Shown here: positions 17,801 through 28,587 of the stretch, in pieces | Layout: each line of letters begins with the position of its first letter | Position numbering within the stretch: position 1 is the stretch's first letter | Source: Pseudomonadota bacterium | Lineage (GTDB): Bacteria; Pseudomonadota; Gammaproteobacteria; Acidiferrobacterales; Acidiferrobacteraceae | NCBI GenBank assembly: GCA_021816625.1 | Contig: JAKAXM010000003.1 | Span: 1-64,000 of the forward strand | Reading direction: 5' to 3' | DNA length: 64,000 bases | Notes under the pieces: model-generated | The model's database searches: none | Told to the model about the DNA's origin: nothing | What the model saw: the letters and a program-made list of their open reading frames with translations, nothing else | Position numbers and translations under genes: made by a program

Positions 17801-18086
17801 GGGTCAGGCTGGTTTGCAGGTGCGGGCGGTCAATAAGGTGTCGGAAGGCCGGCCGCACGTCGTGGACATGATCAAGAACGATGAGATCGATATCATCGTC
17901 AATACCGTGGCCGACAAACAGAGCCTGGCGGATTCTTACTTGATCCGCCGCGAGGCCCTTCAGCACAAAGTGACCAATTATACGACCCTCGCCGCCGCCC
18001 GCGCGGCCTGTGAGGCGCACGCCAACACCCAGGAATTCGAGGTCCGCTGTTTACAGGATTTGCATAAGGAGATTTTGCATGACTAA
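14844..18086 (+). CDS. carB: Carbamoyl-phosphate synthase large subunit
   Basis: This 1080-residue synthetase is made of two homologous ATP-grasp halves, starting [19 protein letters not shown] and, around residue 565, [21 protein letters not shown]-terminal MGS-like allosteric domain ([27 protein letters not shown]) normally binds UMP, IMP or ornithine. It makes carbamoyl phosphate from bicarbonate, ammonia supplied by CarA, and two ATP. Length is standard. Its last 8 bases overlap the greA start, indicating translational coupling. Confidence 0.98.
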   Translation: MPKRTDIQSVLLIGAGPIIIGQGCEFDYSGTQACRALKEEGLRVILVNSNPATIMTDPDLADATYIEPINWRVLERIIAKERPDALLPTMGGQTALNCALDLDREGVLERYGVRMIGASKAAIDKAEDRELFKKAMESIGLGVAKGAIAHSLEEALQVHALVGFPAIIRPSFTLGGSGGGIAYNREEFVQLCERGLDASPTHELLIEESIIGWKEFEMEVVRDRLDNCVIVCAIENVDPMGVHTGDSITVAPAQTLTDKEYQRMRDASIAVLREIGVETGGSNVQFAINPKTGQMIVIEMNPRVSRSSALASKATGFPIAKIAAKLAIGYTLDELRNEITGKATPASFEPSIDYVVTKIPRFTFEKFPKADAVLTTQMKSVGEAMAIGRTFQESLQKAIRSLEIGSYGFEPRVDRTSEPKALRDRLIQELKIPGAERLWYIADALRAGFSVEEVCDLTHIDPWFIAQIAEIVATEAVIAADPAKPGLDAHDALTVRSWKRRGFSDRRIATLRAMTEDAVRGFRHAHGIRPVYKRVDSCAAEFASATAYMYSTYEQECEAAPENRAKVIVLGSGPNRIGQGIEFDYCCVHASLALRANGYQTIMVNCNPETVSTDYDVSDRLYFEPLTLEDVLEITDLERPQGVIVQYGGQTPLKLAEGLAKNGAPIVGTSPTSIDLAEDRERFQRLIEDLGLLQPPNRIARNATEAVALAEETGYPLVVRPSYVLGGRAMEICHNRDDLEIYMRVAVRVSEDAPILLDRFLSDAIEVDVDAVADGQDVVIGGIMEHIEEAGVHSGDSACSLPPFGLSGALQDELRRQTVALAQALNVIGLMNVQFAIKDNAIYVLEVNPRASRTVPYVSKATARPLAKIAARAMMGLSLAGQGVRHEIRPTYCSVKEAVFPFIKFPGVDTVLGPEMKSTGEVMGIGRSFGEAFAKSQVAAGAAIPRGGRLFISVRDRDRPAAVAIARYFADHGFELLATRGTAQALGQAGLQVRAVNKVSEGRPHVVDMIKNDEIDIIVNTVADKQSLADSYLIRREALQHKVTNYTTLAAARAACEAHANTQEFEVRCLQDLHKEILHD

Positions 18087-18555
18087 AGTCCCTCTCACGG
18101 TAAGTGGCGCCGAAAAGCTAAAGCAGGAGCTTCATCGCCTAAAGACCGTCGAGCGGCCGCGGATCATCCAGGCTATCGCCGAGGCCCGCGCGCACGGCGA
18201 TCTGTCGGAGAATGCGGAATATCATGCGGCCAAGGAGCAGCAGAGCTTCATCGAGGGGCGGATCAGCGACGTCGAGATGAAGCTTGGCAATGCGCAGGTC
18301 ATAGACCCCCTCACCGTCAACGCCGGTGGCCGCGTTGTATTCGGGGCGACCGTGGATCTGTTCGAGGAGGATGGGCAGCGCGAGGTCAGTTACCAGATCG
18401 TAGGGGATGACGAGGCCGACATCCAGGACGGTAAAATATCGATAAGCTCTCCGATCGCCCGGGCCCTAATCGGCAAGCAAAGCGGTGACGCAGTCGAGGT
18501 ACGGGTGCCGGACGGCACGCGCCAGTATGAGATCCTCGACGTCCGTTACGTCTAA
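18079..18555 (+). CDS. greA: Transcription elongation factor GreA
   Basis: This 158-residue factor rescues backtracked RNA polymerase by stimulating transcript cleavage. The N-terminal coiled coil has the acidic tip with [23 protein letters not shown], and the C-terminal FKBP-like domain includes [32 protein letters not shown] 18079 follows AAGGAG within the end of carB and matches the family start ([14 protein letters not shown]); the longer open frame is not used. Confidence 0.97.
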   Translation: MTKVPLTVSGAEKLKQELHRLKTVERPRIIQAIAEARAHGDLSENAEYHAAKEQQSFIEGRISDVEMKLGNAQVIDPLTVNAGGRVVFGATVDLFEEDGQREVSYQIVGDDEADIQDGKISISSPIARALIGKQSGDAVEVRVPDGTRQYEILDVRYV

Positions 18556-18964
18556 ACCGCGGGCCACGGCCTGGGCGCGGCTTGCGGCGACTCTCTGGAT
18601 GGGCAGTCTTTGGACCATCGCGGCGGTGGTCCCCTTGCTGTTTTGGCGTCTGCCCCGGCCCGTGGCCGGGGCCTTGGCCGGCGATCTTTTTGTGGGAGGG
18701 CAAGGCCTGGGGCTCATCTTCGGAGCCATCGTCGTTCGGGCGGTGAGCGGCCCCCCCTGGCGCCGGGTCGCTCAGGCGGCCTGGGCCGTGGATGCGGTGT
18801 TTGTGCTCGCCATTCTGCCGGTTATGGCCTATCTGCGCGCCGCGCCGCAGTTCGGTCCCCACAGCCCGACGTGGGGCCTATTCATGGCCCTGCATGCGGT
18901 TTCGACCGTGTTATACTTAGTGGAAGGCGTCCTCGGTCTGGTGATCGTGGCCCGCGCCCTGTAG
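18527..18964 (+). CDS. DUF4149-like integral membrane protein
   Basis: This protein of about 145 residues is mostly hydrophobic with four predicted membrane helices: [13 protein letters not shown]; a Gly-rich segment near [35 protein letters not shown]; and the C-terminal [18 protein letters not shown]. It resembles the conserved DUF4149 protein found after greA in Pseudomonas and relatives. Function is unknown. The start is uncertain: ATG 18527 lies inside greA and lacks a clear ribosome site, and ATG 18599 would remove part of the first conserved helix. Confidence 0.7.
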   Translation: MRSSTSVTSKPRATAWARLAATLWMGSLWTIAAVVPLLFWRLPRPVAGALAGDLFVGGQGLGLIFGAIVVRAVSGPPWRRVAQAAWAVDAVFVLAILPVMAYLRAAPQFGPHSPTWGLFMALHAVSTVLYLVEGVLGLVIVARAL

Positions 18965-18981
18965 CGGCTTGAGGAGGGGCT

Positions 18982-19608
18982 ATGGCGCGCAATCGCTGGA
19001 TGGCCGAGCACTTCTCCGATCCCTATGTGAAGCGTGCGCAGGCCGAGGGTTACCGTTCGCGCGCGGCCTTCAAGTTGCAAGAGATCGACGCTCAGGACCG
19101 TCTCATCCGTCCCGATAGCACGATCGTCGATCTGGGGAGCGCGCCCGGCGGGTTTTCCCAGTATGCGGCCAAGCGGATCGGGCCTGGCGGGCGCATCGTC
19201 GCCGTCGATCTCCTGCCGATGGACCCGCTCCCCGGGGTGACCTTCATCCAGGGCGACTTTAGCGAATCGGATTGCTACGCGGAGGTTCGGGCCGCCCTGG
19301 GGGGCCACGCGGACCTTGTAATTTCCGATATGGCCCCCAATATAAGTGGCGTGGCCCCTGCCGACCAGGCGCGTTCGGTCGGGCTCGCCGAAATGGCGCT
19401 CGATTTCGCGGCCTCGTGCTTGACGCGGGAGGGCAGCTGCCTTATTAAGGTTTTTCAGGGTGCCGGATTTACGGAGTTGTTGGCCGACATGCGGCGCCGC
19501 TTCCAACGGGTGGCTACGCGCAAACCGCCGGCGTCGCGCCCCCGCAGCCCCGAGGTTTACCTCCTCGGTACCGGATTACGGCCTGTTGTGTCGGGACCGG
19601 AGTCGTAG
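18982..19608 (+). CDS. rlmE: 23S rRNA 2'-O-ribose U2552 methyltransferase
   Basis: This 208-residue SAM-dependent enzyme (RlmE/FtsJ) methylates U2552 in the ribosomal A loop during late 50S assembly. It shows SDPYVKRAQAEGYRSRAAFKLQEID with the catalytic Lys, the SAM site VDLGSAPGGFSQYA, catalytic Asp in VISDMAPNISG, and the third catalytic Lys in SCLIKVFQG. Order rlmE-ftsH is conserved; ftsH starts 45 bp later. The yhbY gene often found between greA and rlmE in Pseudomonas is absent here. Confidence 0.96.
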   Translation: MARNRWMAEHFSDPYVKRAQAEGYRSRAAFKLQEIDAQDRLIRPDSTIVDLGSAPGGFSQYAAKRIGPGGRIVAVDLLPMDPLPGVTFIQGDFSESDCYAEVRAALGGHADLVISDMAPNISGVAPADQARSVGLAEMALDFAASCLTREGSCLIKVFQGAGFTELLADMRRRFQRVATRKPPASRPRSPEVYLLGTGLRPVVSGPES

Positions 19609-19653
19609 GAGAATGGCGGCAGGCGCGTCTTTTGGGGCGCACGAGGTCACACC

Positions 19654-21567
19654 TTGAATAATCTCGCAAAAAATCTCTTGCTATGGCTCATCATCGCCAT
19701 AGTCCTCATGTCTGTCTTCAATAGTTTCGGTAATCATCACCCGGCCGTCCGCTCCATCGATTTCTCGCGTTTCATAAACCATGTGAAGCAGGGGCAGGTG
19801 GGTAGCGTCGTCATCAAGGGTCACGAGATCACGGGCGTGAGCAAGACCGGACAACGCTTTCAGACCTACGCGCCTACGGATTCGGGCTTGATCGACCAGC
19901 TCTTGAATAACGGGGTGAGGGTCAACGCCAAGCCCCCGGCGCAGCAGTCCTTGCTGCTCCAGATCTTCATCAACTGGTTCCCCCTACTTCTGTTCGTCGG
20001 GGTCTGGATATTCTTTATGCGCCAGATGCAGGGCGGCGGGGGCGGCCGCAGCGCCATGAGTTTCGGGAAAAGCAAGGCGCGCATGCTCACCGAGGACACG
20101 AATAAGGTGACCTTCGAGGATGTCGCTGGGGTGGAAGAGGCCAAGGAGGAGGTCAAGGAACTCGTCGAGTTTCTGCGTGACCCCACGAAGTTCCAGAAGC
20201 TCGGTGGCCGCATCCCCCGTGGTGTCTTGATGACCGGCAGCCCCGGCACGGGCAAGACCTTGCTCGCCAAGGCGATCGCCGGTGAGGCCAAGGTGCCGTT
20301 TTTCTCGATCTCGGGGTCGGATTTCGTCGAGATGTTCGTGGGCGTTGGCGCCTCCCGGGTACGCGATATGTTTGATCAGGCCAAAAAACACGCGCCTTGC
20401 ATCATCTTTATCGATGAGATCGATGCCGTCGGCCGGCAGCGTGGCGCCGGTCTCGGGGGCGGTCACGATGAGCGTGAACAGACCTTAAACCAGCTGCTCG
20501 TTGAGATGGACGGTTTCGAGGGCAGCGAGGGTGTCATCGTGATCGCGGCCACGAACCGGCCCGACGTCCTCGATCCGGCGCTCCTGCGCCCGGGACGTTT
20601 CGATCGCCAGGTGTTTGTGCCCTTACCGGATATCCGCGGGCGGGAACAGATCATCCGTATCCATATGCGTAAGGTACCGGTTTCCGATGACGTGGTGCCG
20701 AGTATCCTCGCGCGCGGTACGCCCGGTTTCTCGGGCGCCGATCTTGCCAACCTCGTAAACGAGGCGGCTCTCTTTGCCGCACGCGCCAACAAGCGCCTCG
20801 TGGAGATGCAGGATTTTGAGCTTGCCAAGGACAAGATCGTGATGGGTGCCGAGCGTCGCTCGATCGTCATGCCGGAGCGGGAGCGCATCAACACGGCCTA
20901 TCATGAGTCGGGACACGCGGTAGTGGCCCGTATGTTGCCCAATACCGACCCCGTTCACAAAGTGACCATCATACCGCGCGGGCGCGCCCTGGGTGTCACT
21001 ATGCAATTGCCGACCGAGGATCGCTACAGCCATGATCGCGAGTATTTGCTATCGACGATCGCGGTCCTGATGGCGGGGCGTATCGCCGAGGAGGTCTTCA
21101 TGCACCAAATGACGACCGGCGCTGCCAATGACTTCGAGCGCGCCACTGAGCTTGCGCGAAACATGGTCAGCCGGTGGGGTATGAGCGATCGGCTCGGGAC
21201 GCGCGTCTATGGCGAGAATCAAAGCGAGGTCTTTTTGGGGCGCGATGTAACGACCCACAAAAACCTGAGTGACGCGACGGCGCAACTTGTCGATGCCGAG
21301 ATTCGGCGGATCGTCGATGAGCAATATAGCCGTGCCCGTCGTATCATCGAGACCAACAAGGACAAGGTCGAGATGATGGCGGGGATGTTGCTCGAGTGGG
21401 AGACCCTCGATACCGACCAGATCAACGACATTATGGAAGGGCGTAAGCCCCGGCCCCCGTATGGGTTTACCGACACCACGACCGGCGGAGAGGGCGGCGA
21501 TGTCAAGGCCGCCGACCGGACCCGGGTGAAGCCGCGCATGGATACGCCGGCCGGAGAGTCGCGGTAA
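19654..21567 (+). CDS. ftsH: ATP-dependent zinc metalloprotease FtsH
   Basis: This 637-residue inner-membrane AAA+ protease has two N-terminal membrane helices flanking a periplasmic domain (residues about 5-125). The AAA module follows with Walker A ([13 protein letters not shown]), Walker B (IIFIDEID) and SRH ([22 protein letters not shown]), then a zinc protease domain with HESGH. It degrades membrane proteins and, in E. coli, sigma-32 and LpxC; the sigma-32 promoter before dnaK makes that link relevant. The start is a TTG at 19654 after GAGG; no ATG fits the family start. Confidence 0.97.
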   Translation: MNNLAKNLLLWLIIAIVLMSVFNSFGNHHPAVRSIDFSRFINHVKQGQVGSVVIKGHEITGVSKTGQRFQTYAPTDSGLIDQLLNNGVRVNAKPPAQQSLLLQIFINWFPLLLFVGVWIFFMRQMQGGGGGRSAMSFGKSKARMLTEDTNKVTFEDVAGVEEAKEEVKELVEFLRDPTKFQKLGGRIPRGVLMTGSPGTGKTLLAKAIAGEAKVPFFSISGSDFVEMFVGVGASRVRDMFDQAKKHAPCIIFIDEIDAVGRQRGAGLGGGHDEREQTLNQLLVEMDGFEGSEGVIVIAATNRPDVLDPALLRPGRFDRQVFVPLPDIRGREQIIRIHMRKVPVSDDVVPSILARGTPGFSGADLANLVNEAALFAARANKRLVEMQDFELAKDKIVMGAERRSIVMPERERINTAYHESGHAVVARMLPNTDPVHKVTIIPRGRALGVTMQLPTEDRYSHDREYLLSTIAVLMAGRIAEEVFMHQMTTGAANDFERATELARNMVSRWGMSDRLGTRVYGENQSEVFLGRDVTTHKNLSDATAQLVDAEIRRIVDEQYSRARRIIETNKDKVEMMAGMLLEWETLDTDQINDIMEGRKPRPPYGFTDTTTGGEGGDVKAADRTRVKPRMDTPAGESR

Positions 21568-21571
21568 CAGC

Positions 21572-22423
21572 GTGGCGTCGCCGGTGCAAGAGAGGCGCGC
21601 GTCCTGGTTACGCCCGGACGGGGCCGTGACGATCTTGGGCATCCTGAATGTAACCCCCGATTCGTTCTCGGACGGGGGTCTTTTTTTGCGCCCGGAAAAG
21701 GCGCTCGCGCATGCCGAGGCCCTGATCGAGGCGGGTGCGGATATCATCGACATCGGTGGCGAGTCGACCCGTCCCGGGGCGCAGGCAGTGGGCCGCGATG
21801 AGGAATGTGACCGGGTCATCCCGGTGGTGGAGGCCCTTCATCGCCGCTTTGCGACCCCGATATCGGTCGACACCTCGGACCCGGTCGTCATGGAGCAGGC
21901 CGTCGGTGCCGGGGCCGCCTTCATAAACGATGTCCGTGCCCTCACGCGTCCGGGAGCCTTGGCGACGGTGGCGCGCCTCGGGGTGCCGGTTTGTCTGATG
22001 CACGCCCGGGCGGAGTCGACCATGATAGGAAGACCGGTAGCCGGGCAGGACGTGGTCGCCGAGGTGCGTACCTACCTCGAAGGGCGCAGGGACGCGGCGC
22101 GTGCCGCCGGGATAGCGCAGGACGCGATCGTGATCGATCCGGGTTTCGGTTTTGGTAAGGACGTTCAGGAAAACCGGGCGCTGCTGCGCGGCTTGCCGCA
22201 GCTTACGGGGCTTGCCCCGGTGTTGATCGGCCTGTCCCGCAAGCGGATGACCGGGGAGCCATGGGATTTGCCCGTGGATGCGCGCCTGCACACGAGCGTG
22301 GCTTTAGCGCTCGCGGGGATTAAGGGAGGCGCGCGGATAGTGCGTGTTCACGATGTGCGCGCAACGCGGGAGGCGGTGCGCGCCTGGGAATGGGTATTCG
22401 AGCCCAAGGAGTGGGTAGCGTGA
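21572..22423 (+). CDS. folP: Dihydropteroate synthase
   Basis: This 283-residue TIM-barrel enzyme condenses 4-aminobenzoate with hydroxymethyl-dihydropterin pyrophosphate in folate synthesis. Signatures are [56 protein letters not shown] and [11 protein letters not shown]. The start is GTG 21572, 4 bp after ftsH. The stop overlaps the glmM GTG start (GTGA). Order ftsH-folP-glmM is conserved in proteobacteria. Confidence 0.96.
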   Translation: MASPVQERRASWLRPDGAVTILGILNVTPDSFSDGGLFLRPEKALAHAEALIEAGADIIDIGGESTRPGAQAVGRDEECDRVIPVVEALHRRFATPISVDTSDPVVMEQAVGAGAAFINDVRALTRPGALATVARLGVPVCLMHARAESTMIGRPVAGQDVVAEVRTYLEGRRDAARAAGIAQDAIVIDPGFGFGKDVQENRALLRGLPQLTGLAPVLIGLSRKRMTGEPWDLPVDARLHTSVALALAGIKGGARIVRVHDVRATREAVRAWEWVFEPKEWVA

Positions 22424-23787
22424 GACGGCAATACTTTGGTACCGACGGGATTCGCGGCCGTATGGGCGATGAACCCATTACGCCGGAGACGGTTTTGAAA
22501 TTGGGCTGGGCGGCGGGCAAGATATTGCTGGCCGCAGGGGACGAGCGCGGCAGCGTTCTGATCGGCAAGGATACCCGGATCTCCGGCTATCTCCTTGAGT
22601 CCGCGCTCGAGGCGGGCTTGTCGGCCGCCGGGGCCGATATACGACTCATAGGCCCGATGCCAACCCCAGGAATCGCCTACCTTACCCGCACGGCCCGCGC
22701 CCAAGCGGGCATAGTCATCAGCGCCTCCCATAATCCCTATGAAGACAACGGGATCAAATTTTTCTCGTCCCAGGGCGCGAAGTTGCCGGACGATATCGAG
22801 TGTGCGATAGAGGCCATGATGCGCAAGCCCATGCGCACCGTTCCCTCCGCCGAGCTCGGCAAGGTACGCCGTTTCGCCGACGCCGCCGGGCGCTACATCG
22901 AGTTTTGCAAGAGCACCTTCCCCTACCGTCTCGATCTGGAGGGCCTAAAGATCGTAGTCGACTGCGCCCACGGGGCGGCCTACCAGATCGCCCCGCACGT
23001 CTTCGAGGAACTCGGGGCGGCGGTCATAGCTATCGGCAATGCGCCCGACGGCTTCAATATCAATCGGGATTGCGGCTCCACATGCCCAGCCACCCTGCAG
23101 GCGGCCGTCTTACAGCATGGCGCTGACCTCGGGATCGCCCTCGATGGGGACGGCGACCGGGTGATCATGGTGGACCATAAAGGCGAGATCATCGACGGCG
23201 ACCGCATCCTTTATATCATCGCCGCGCACCGCAAAGAGAGCGGCCTGCCGGTCCCGGGCGTGGCCGGGACCTTGATGAGCAATGTCGGTCTGGAGCAGGC
23301 CCTAAAGCGTCTCGGTATCCCGTTTGGACGGGCTGCGGTCGGCGACCGCCATGTCATGGCGCTACTCGGACAACAGGGATGGGATCTGGGCGGTGAGGCC
23401 TCCGGCCATGTGATTTGTCTCGACAAGAGCACAACCGGGGATGGTGTCATTGCCGCCCTCCAGGTATTGGCGGCACTGCGCGCCTCGGAGCGCACTCTAC
23501 GTGAGTGGGCCCAGGGCATGCCGCTCTATCCCCAGACTATCGTCAATGTCGCTCTCGAGCGCGGGGTGTCGGCGCGCGCTGTCGTGCGCGCCCCCAAGGT
23601 GCTTGCCATCTTGCATGAGGTCGAAAGCGCGCTGGGCGGCGAGGGGCGCGTGGTTCTGCGACCCTCCGGCACCGAGCCTGTCGTGCGTGTCATGGTAGAG
23701 GCCGCGGACCCTGCGACCGTCAGTCAGTTGAGCGCCTATCTCGCAGCGGCCGTGGCCAAGACGGCCTCCGGCCTTGCCGTGGCATGA
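22420..23787 (+). CDS. glmM: Phosphoglucosamine mutase
   Basis: This 455-residue enzyme converts glucosamine-6-phosphate to glucosamine-1-phosphate for peptidoglycan and LPS precursors. The phosphoserine loop [16 protein letters not shown], metal loop DGDGDRV, sugar-binding GEASGH and phosphate-binding [14 protein letters not shown] are all present. The GTG at 22420 overlaps the folP stop and begins the canonical [12 protein letters not shown]; an upstream in-frame ATG lies inside folP. Confidence 0.96.
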   Translation: MRRQYFGTDGIRGRMGDEPITPETVLKLGWAAGKILLAAGDERGSVLIGKDTRISGYLLESALEAGLSAAGADIRLIGPMPTPGIAYLTRTARAQAGIVISASHNPYEDNGIKFFSSQGAKLPDDIECAIEAMMRKPMRTVPSAELGKVRRFADAAGRYIEFCKSTFPYRLDLEGLKIVVDCAHGAAYQIAPHVFEELGAAVIAIGNAPDGFNINRDCGSTCPATLQAAVLQHGADLGIALDGDGDRVIMVDHKGEIIDGDRILYIIAAHRKESGLPVPGVAGTLMSNVGLEQALKRLGIPFGRAAVGDRHVMALLGQQGWDLGGEASGHVICLDKSTTGDGVIAALQVLAALRASERTLREWAQGMPLYPQTIVNVALERGVSARAVVRAPKVLAILHEVESALGGEGRVVLRPSGTEPVVRVMVEAADPATVSQLSAYLAAAVAKTASGLAVA

Positions 23788-23792
23788 GTGGT

Positions 23793-23822
23793 CCCCGAAA
23801 CCATGGCCGGTTTCTCCCGGGG
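23793..23822 (+). other. Hairpin between glmM and tpiA
   Basis: GAAACC (23797-23802) pairs perfectly with GGTTTC (23809-23814), and the flanking CCCC and GGGG (23793-23796, 23819-23822) can extend the stem across a small bulge. No T-run follows, so it is more likely an mRNA-stability or Rho-related element than an intrinsic terminator. A possible weak promoter (TTGCAT-N17-TAACAT, 23831-23859) follows it, before tpiA. Confidence 0.35.
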
Positions 23823-23894
23823 TCTTGAAATTGCATTCGGCGCCCGAGGCCGGTAACATCTGCGGCCGTTTACGGAGAAGCGGGGGAAGGGACG

Positions 23895-24656
23895 ATGCGG
23901 CAGCCCTTGGTGATAGGGAACTGGAAGATGAATGGCCGCCGTCACGAGGCCGAGGATTTGCTCGCGGCCGTGGTTCGTGGCACGGCCGACCTTGTCTCCG
24001 TCGGTATCGCCGTCTGCCCCCCTTATCTCTATCTACCGACGGCACTCGGCGTCCTTGGGGCGACTGGTGCCATCGCTTGTGGCGCCCAGGATGTGTCGGC
24101 CTATACCGACGGGGCGTTTACAGGTGAGGTGTCGGCGGAAATGATACGCGACATCGGCTGTCGATTTGCTATCATAGGCCACTCGGAGCGGCGGACCCTC
24201 TTTGGCGAGACGGACGCCGTTGTCGCGAAGAAGTTTGCGCGGGCCCAAGAGGCCGGGTTGACGCCTGTCTTATGCGTGGGCGAGACCGCCGCGGAGCGTG
24301 ACCAAGGCCAGACCGAGCTCGTGGTCTCACGGCAGATCGAGGCGATCGTCGCCGAATGCGGCGCGGCGTCCTTGGCAGCCGCCGTGCTTGCGTACGAGCC
24401 GGTGTGGGCGATCGGGACCGGGCGGGCCGCGGCGCCCGCGGAGGCGCAGCGAGTCCACGCGTTTATCCGCCGGGTCGTAGCGCGCCATAGCACGTCGGCG
24501 GCTCAGGCCCTGCGGGTTCTGTATGGGGGCAGCGTCAAGGCGCAGAATGCGCGGGATTTATTTATTCAGGATGATATCGACGGCGGTTTGATCGGCGGGG
24601 CCTCGCTCTTGGCCGCGGAATTCGTCGGTATCTGCCGGGCTGCCCATCTCGGGTAA
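23895..24656 (+). CDS. tpiA: Triosephosphate isomerase
   Basis: This 253-residue TIM-barrel enzyme interconverts dihydroxyacetone phosphate and glyceraldehyde-3-phosphate (glycolysis, gluconeogenesis, Calvin cycle). Catalytic Lys is in GNWKMNG, His in IIGHSERR, Glu in AYEPVWAIGTG, and the phosphate loop is LYGGSVKAQNA. ATG 23895 follows GGGGAAGGG. secG starts 9 bp downstream. Confidence 0.97.
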   Translation: MRQPLVIGNWKMNGRRHEAEDLLAAVVRGTADLVSVGIAVCPPYLYLPTALGVLGATGAIACGAQDVSAYTDGAFTGEVSAEMIRDIGCRFAIIGHSERRTLFGETDAVVAKKFARAQEAGLTPVLCVGETAAERDQGQTELVVSRQIEAIVAECGAASLAAAVLAYEPVWAIGTGRAAAPAEAQRVHAFIRRVVARHSTSAAQALRVLYGGSVKAQNARDLFIQDDIDGGLIGGASLLAAEFVGICRAAHLG

Positions 24657-24665
24657 AAGGGTCGC

Positions 24666-25025
24666 ATGACAGTCTTTTTGGTAATTGTGCAGGTTGTGGT
24701 CGCGCTCGCCCTAATCGGCATCGTGCTCGTACAGCATGGCAAGGGCGCGGACATGGGGGCATCTTTTGGGGGCGGATCCTCGCAGACCCTGTTTGGGGCG
24801 CGCGGCTCGGCGACGTTTTTGAGTCGGGTCACCGCGGTCCTGGCAACCTTGTTTTTTGCAACGAGCCTTGGGCTTGCCTACCTATCGGCGCACCCGCGCC
24901 GGGTCGCGAGCGTGACGAGTCTTGTAGCCCCGGTGGCGCCGCGCAAGCCGGCTGCGCCCCAGTCCCTTCCTACCGTCCCCGAGGTGCCGGCGCAGAAGAC
25001 GCCGCCCGTTACGGGGACCAAGTAA
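24666..25025 (+). CDS. secG: Preprotein translocase subunit SecG
   Basis: This 119-residue protein has two membrane helices ([21 protein letters not shown] and [23 protein letters not shown]) joined by the conserved loop [28 protein letters not shown]. SecG is the accessory subunit of the SecYEG channel. The C-terminal 40 residues are a Pro/Ala/Val-rich tail of low complexity, common in SecG. It lies between tpiA and tRNA-Leu, the conserved order. Confidence 0.95.
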   Translation: MTVFLVIVQVVVALALIGIVLVQHGKGADMGASFGGGSSQTLFGARGSATFLSRVTAVLATLFFATSLGLAYLSAHPRRVASVTSLVAPVAPRKPAAPQSLPTVPEVPAQKTPPVTGTK

Positions 25026-25042
25026 GGAAGATCATCGAGTTC

Positions 25043-25127
25043 GCCGAAGTGGTGGAATTGGTAGACACGCCGTCTTGAGGGGGCGGTGGCGAAAGCTGTG
25101 CGGGTTCGAGTCCCGCCTTCGGCACCA
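25043..25127 (+). tRNA. tRNA-Leu (anticodon GAG)
   Basis: This 85-nt class II tRNA has acceptor GCCGAAG pairing with CTTCGGC, discriminator A, and encoded CCA at 25125-25127. The anticodon stem CCGTC/GGCGG encloses loop TTGAGGG with GAG at 25077-25079. A short variable arm and the T-arm GGGTTCGAGTCCC follow. It reads CUC/CUU codons. The secG-tRNA-Leu-nuoA order is shared with many proteobacteria. Confidence 0.96.
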
Positions 25128-25339
25128 TGTTTCATAAAACGGGCCCCGCAGCCGATTGTACGCGAGGCCCACGGCTGGGTCCGATTTCCGCGCCGGACGC
25201 GACTTGCCTCGCGCATCCCCGCTCCGTCGCCCGTACCGTACACCCTTCTCGCCCCACCCTTGCACTGGATATCGTAACCCTCCTTGCTTTCGTGGCTAAC
25301 TGCTTGAAATAACGCCAATCTGCCCGAAAGAGTGGTCGC

Positions 25340-25369
25340 TTGACTTGCGCGCAAGGGGGTGTCTAGACT
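25340..25369 (+). promoter_or_regulatory. Predicted nuo operon promoter
   Basis: The stretch 25128-25422 has no gene. In it, TTGACT (25340-25345) and TAGACT (25364-25369) are spaced 18 nt apart. A 6-bp hairpin (GACCCG, 25374-25379, with CGGGTC, 25388-25393) follows in the leader, and nuoA starts at 25423. I saw no convincing terminator after tRNA-Leu, so read-through is also possible. Confidence 0.6.
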
Positions 25370-25422
25370 AACCGACCCGGTGGCTTTCGGGTCTTAGGCG
25401 AGCCCTACCTTGAGGAACGCGG

Positions 25423-25779
25423 ATGCTAGAGAATTACTTGCCTATTCTGATCTTTATTGGCGTCGGCACCTTGGTTGGCGTCCTACCGATGGTCCTGGGC
25501 CGTCTGCTTGCGCCTTATCGTCCTGACGCGGCCAAGCTGTCTCCCTACGAATGCGGTTTTGAGGCCTTCGAGGATTCGCGTATGAAGTTCGACGTGCGCT
25601 ATTACCTCGTTGCTATCCTTTTCATCGTGTTTGATCTCGAGATCGCGTTTTTGTTCCCGTGGGCTGTCGCCTTGCGCCAAATCGGCCGTGCTGGGTTTAT
25701 GGCCATGGTCCTTTTTCTGGGAATTTTAGTCGTAGGATTTGTCTACGAGTGGATGAAAGGGGCGCTCGAGTGGGAGTAG
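25423..25779 (+). CDS. nuoA: NADH-quinone oxidoreductase subunit A
   Basis: This 118-residue membrane subunit of complex I has three helices. The first cytoplasmic loop carries the conserved [41 protein letters not shown] block near the quinone site. It anchors the hydrophilic arm with NuoH and NuoJ. It is the first gene of the 14-gene operon; the nuoB start lies inside its last codons. Confidence 0.97.
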   Translation: MLENYLPILIFIGVGTLVGVLPMVLGRLLAPYRPDAAKLSPYECGFEAFEDSRMKFDVRYYLVAILFIVFDLEIAFLFPWAVALRQIGRAGFMAMVLFLGILVVGFVYEWMKGALEWE

Positions 25780-26246
25780 AGGGGATTCTTGATAAAGGGT
25801 GGATGGTGACCTCGGCGGACAAGGTCATCAACTGGACCCGAACCGGATCGCTATGGCCCATGACCTTCGGGCTCGCGTGCTGCGCAGTCGAGATGATGCA
25901 TGCAGGTGCTGCGCGCTACGATCTTGACCGCTTCGGCGTCGTCTTTCGCCCGAGCCCCCGGCAGTCCGACGTCATGATCGTGGCGGGAACTCTGGTCAAT
26001 AAGATGGCGCCAGCCTTGCGTCGCGTCTATGACCAGATGGCCGAGCCCCGCTGGGTAATTTCCATGGGTTCCTGCGCGAATGGAGGCGGTTATTACCATT
26101 ATTCGTATTCCGTCGTGCGCGGATGCGACCGCATCGTGCCCGTCGATGTCTATGTGCCGGGTTGCCCGCCCACGGCGGAGGCGCTGCTCTACGGCATCAT
26201 TCAGCTGCAAAACAAAATTCGGCGCACAAATACGATCGCGCGCTGA
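25770..26246 (+). CDS. nuoB: NADH-quinone oxidoreductase subunit B
   Basis: This 158-residue subunit carries the terminal [4Fe-4S] cluster N2 that passes electrons to quinone. Ligands are the tandem Cys pair in [10 protein letters not shown], Cys in [11 protein letters not shown] and Cys in [15 protein letters not shown] place the start at GTG 25770 ([22 protein letters not shown]), after AAGGGG within nuoA. The longer frame upstream is antihomologous. It overlaps nuoA by 10 bp. Confidence 0.95.
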   Translation: MGVEGILDKGWMVTSADKVINWTRTGSLWPMTFGLACCAVEMMHAGAARYDLDRFGVVFRPSPRQSDVMIVAGTLVNKMAPALRRVYDQMAEPRWVISMGSCANGGGYYHYSYSVVRGCDRIVPVDVYVPGCPPTAEALLYGIIQLQNKIRRTNTIAR

Positions 26247-26271
26247 ACCGGACTCGGGACCATTTTAAGAT

Positions 26272-26874
26272 ATGAGCACGCCAGAGGCCTTCCTCGACTA
26301 CGCCCAAAAAACACTGGGGCAGGGCCTAGTGTCCACAACCATCGAGCGCAACGAAACGACGCTTGTGGTCGCACGCGATCGCTGGCAGGACAGCTGCTTT
26401 CTGTTGCGTGACAACCCGCAACTGTGTTTCGAGCAGCTTATCGATCTTTGCGGCGTTGATTATCTGACCTACGGGGAACGCGTGCATGAAGGCCCCCGCC
26501 CCCGATTCGCGGTCGTCGTGCACCTGCTGTCGTTAAAGCACAACAGACGCGTACGGCTGCGGACGTTTCTGGATGAGGAGCAACCGACCCTCGCCTCGCT
26601 GACGCCGGTATGGAATTCCGCCGATTGGTATGAGCGCGAGGCCTTTGATCTCTTTGGGTTCGTGTTCGAGGGGCACAAAGATTTGCGCCGCCTGCTTACA
26701 GACTACGGTTTCATAGGCCACCCATTTCGTAAAGATTTTCCGATATCGGGCCGGGTCGAGGTCCGCTATGACCCAGATAAAAAGCGTGTTGTGTACGAAC
26801 CGGTGAGCATAGAGCCCCGGGTTCTTGTGCCACGCGTTATCCGCGAGGAGGGCTACGGTGGCAGAGATTCGTAA
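26272..26874 (+). CDS. nuoC: NADH-quinone oxidoreductase subunit C
   Basis: This 200-residue '30 kDa' subunit forms the connecting module with NuoB and NuoD. The family signature is [43 protein letters not shown] and D are separate genes here, unlike the fused nuoCD of E. coli. Its 3' end overlaps nuoD by 17 bp. Confidence 0.96.
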   Translation: MSTPEAFLDYAQKTLGQGLVSTTIERNETTLVVARDRWQDSCFLLRDNPQLCFEQLIDLCGVDYLTYGERVHEGPRPRFAVVVHLLSLKHNRRVRLRTFLDEEQPTLASLTPVWNSADWYEREAFDLFGFVFEGHKDLRRLLTDYGFIGHPFRKDFPISGRVEVRYDPDKKRVVYEPVSIEPRVLVPRVIREEGYGGRDS

Positions 26875-28111
26875 TTACACGATGAATTTCGGGCCTCAGC
26901 ACCCCGCGGCACACGGGGTGCTGAGGTTGGTGTTGGAGCTCGATGGCGAGGTGATCGAGCGCGCCGACCCCCATATCGGCCTTTTGCACCGCGCCACCGA
27001 GAAATTGGCCGAGACCAAGCCCTACAATCAGTCGATTCCTTATATGGACCGGCTTGACTACGTGTCCATGATGTCGAACGAGCACGCTTATGTGCTCGCC
27101 CTGGAAAAGCTTCTGGGCATCGATGTGCCGGTGCGCGCCCAGTACATTCGGGTCATGTTCGATGAGCTTACGCGGATCTTGAACCATCTTCTCTGGCTCG
27201 GCGCGCACGCACTCGACATAGGCGCCATGACGGTTTTCCTGTACGCCTTCCGGGAGCGCGAGGACCTGATGGACGTCTACGAAGCCGTGTCGGGCGCGCG
27301 CATGCACGCCGCCTATTACCGCGTAGGAGGCGTTTACCGGGACCTGCCGGACAGTATGCCGCGTTACAGCGTGTCGCGCTGGCATGACGCGCAGGATGTG
27401 GCGCGCATGAACGCTAACCGCGAAGGCAGCGTGCTGGATTTTCTGAGCGACTTTTGTGCGCGCTTCCCGGGCTATATCGACGACTATGAAACGCTTTTGA
27501 CAGACAACCGTATCTGGAAACAACGCACCGTGGGTATCGGTGTGGTCAGTCCGGAGCGGGCCTTGCAGCTCGGTTTCACGGGCCCGATGTTGCGTGGATC
27601 GGGAGTCGAGTGGGATTTGCGCAAAAAGCAGCCCTACGAGGTCTACGACAAGCTCGACTTCGATATCCCGGTCGGCGTCCATGGCGATTGTTATGACCGC
27701 TATCTCGTGCGCGTCGAGGAGATGCGCCAGGCCAACCGAATCGTGCTCCAGTGCATAGATTGGCTGCGTAAGAATCCAGGCGACGTCATCGCGAAGAATC
27801 ACAAGATCGTGCCGCCCTCGCGTACGGAAATGAAGGCGGACATGGAGGCCTTGATCCATCACTTCAAGCTCTTTACCGAAGGGTATTGCGTACCGGAGGG
27901 AGAGGCGTATGCGGCCGTGGAGCATCCCAAGGGCGAGTTCGGGATTTATGTGATATCGGATGGCGCCAACAAGCCGTTCCGCTTGAAGATTCGCGCCCCC
28001 GGCTTTCCCCATCTGGCGGGCCTAGATGAAATGGCGCGTGGCCATATGATTGCCGACGTGGTGGCCATCATAGGGACGCAGGACATCGTGTTCGGTGAGA
28101 TCGATAGGTAG
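26858..28111 (+). CDS. nuoD: NADH-quinone oxidoreductase subunit D
   Basis: This 417-residue '49 kDa' subunit forms most of the quinone-binding pocket. Signatures include [37 protein letters not shown] (quinone-site His), YTMN, and the C-terminal [39 protein letters not shown]. The GTG start at 26858 follows GAGGAGG and begins [14 protein letters not shown] as in homologues. Confidence 0.97.
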   Translation: MAEIRNYTMNFGPQHPAAHGVLRLVLELDGEVIERADPHIGLLHRATEKLAETKPYNQSIPYMDRLDYVSMMSNEHAYVLALEKLLGIDVPVRAQYIRVMFDELTRILNHLLWLGAHALDIGAMTVFLYAFREREDLMDVYEAVSGARMHAAYYRVGGVYRDLPDSMPRYSVSRWHDAQDVARMNANREGSVLDFLSDFCARFPGYIDDYETLLTDNRIWKQRTVGIGVVSPERALQLGFTGPMLRGSGVEWDLRKKQPYEVYDKLDFDIPVGVHGDCYDRYLVRVEEMRQANRIVLQCIDWLRKNPGDVIAKNHKIVPPSRTEMKADMEALIHHFKLFTEGYCVPEGEAYAAVEHPKGEFGIYVISDGANKPFRLKIRAPGFPHLAGLDEMARGHMIADVVAIIGTQDIVFGEIDR

Positions 28112-28114
28112 CCC

Positions 28115-28585
28115 ATGCTGAGCCCTGAATCCCTTGCCAAGATCGATCAGGAGATTGCCAAGTATCCGCCGGAGCATAAGCAATCGGCCGTGATGGCGGC
28201 GCTTCATATTGCGCAGGATGAGCACGGCTGGCTTAGCGTGACGTTGATGGATTTTATCGCCGGACTCCTCGGGATGCGGCCCATTCAGGTCTACGAGGTG
28301 GCAAGCTTTTATTCTATGTATGATCTCGAGCCCGTGGGCCGGCACAAGATTGCCGTATGCACGAACATCTCGTGTCTTTTGCGGGGCAGCGATGACGTCG
28401 TGGCACACCTTAGAGCGCGGCTGGGCGTGGGGCTTGGGGAGACGACAGCCGACGGGCGATTTACGCTAAAAGAAGTCGAGTGTCTTGCGGCCTGCGGCGG
28501 TGCGCCCATGTTCCAGATCGACAAGACCTACTACGAGAACCTGACGCCTGACCGGATTGATGAAATCCTGGCGGGCCTGGAGTAA
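28115..28585 (+). CDS. nuoE: NADH-quinone oxidoreductase subunit E
   Basis: This 156-residue '24 kDa' thioredoxin-like subunit binds the [2Fe-2S] cluster N1a through CTNISC and [10 protein letters not shown], a standard C-x4-C...C-x3-C pattern. It sits beside FMN in the NADH-dehydrogenase module with NuoF and NuoG. nuoF starts 2 bp later. Confidence 0.96.
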   Translation: MLSPESLAKIDQEIAKYPPEHKQSAVMAALHIAQDEHGWLSVTLMDFIAGLLGMRPIQVYEVASFYSMYDLEPVGRHKIAVCTNISCLLRGSDDVVAHLRARLGVGLGETTADGRFTLKEVECLAACGGAPMFQIDKTYYENLTPDRIDEILAGLE

Positions 28586-28587
28586 AC

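Noticed and set aside
26837-28012. Antisense frame opposite nuoD
   Set aside because: It mirrors the conserved nuoD gene and has no ribosome site or homology.
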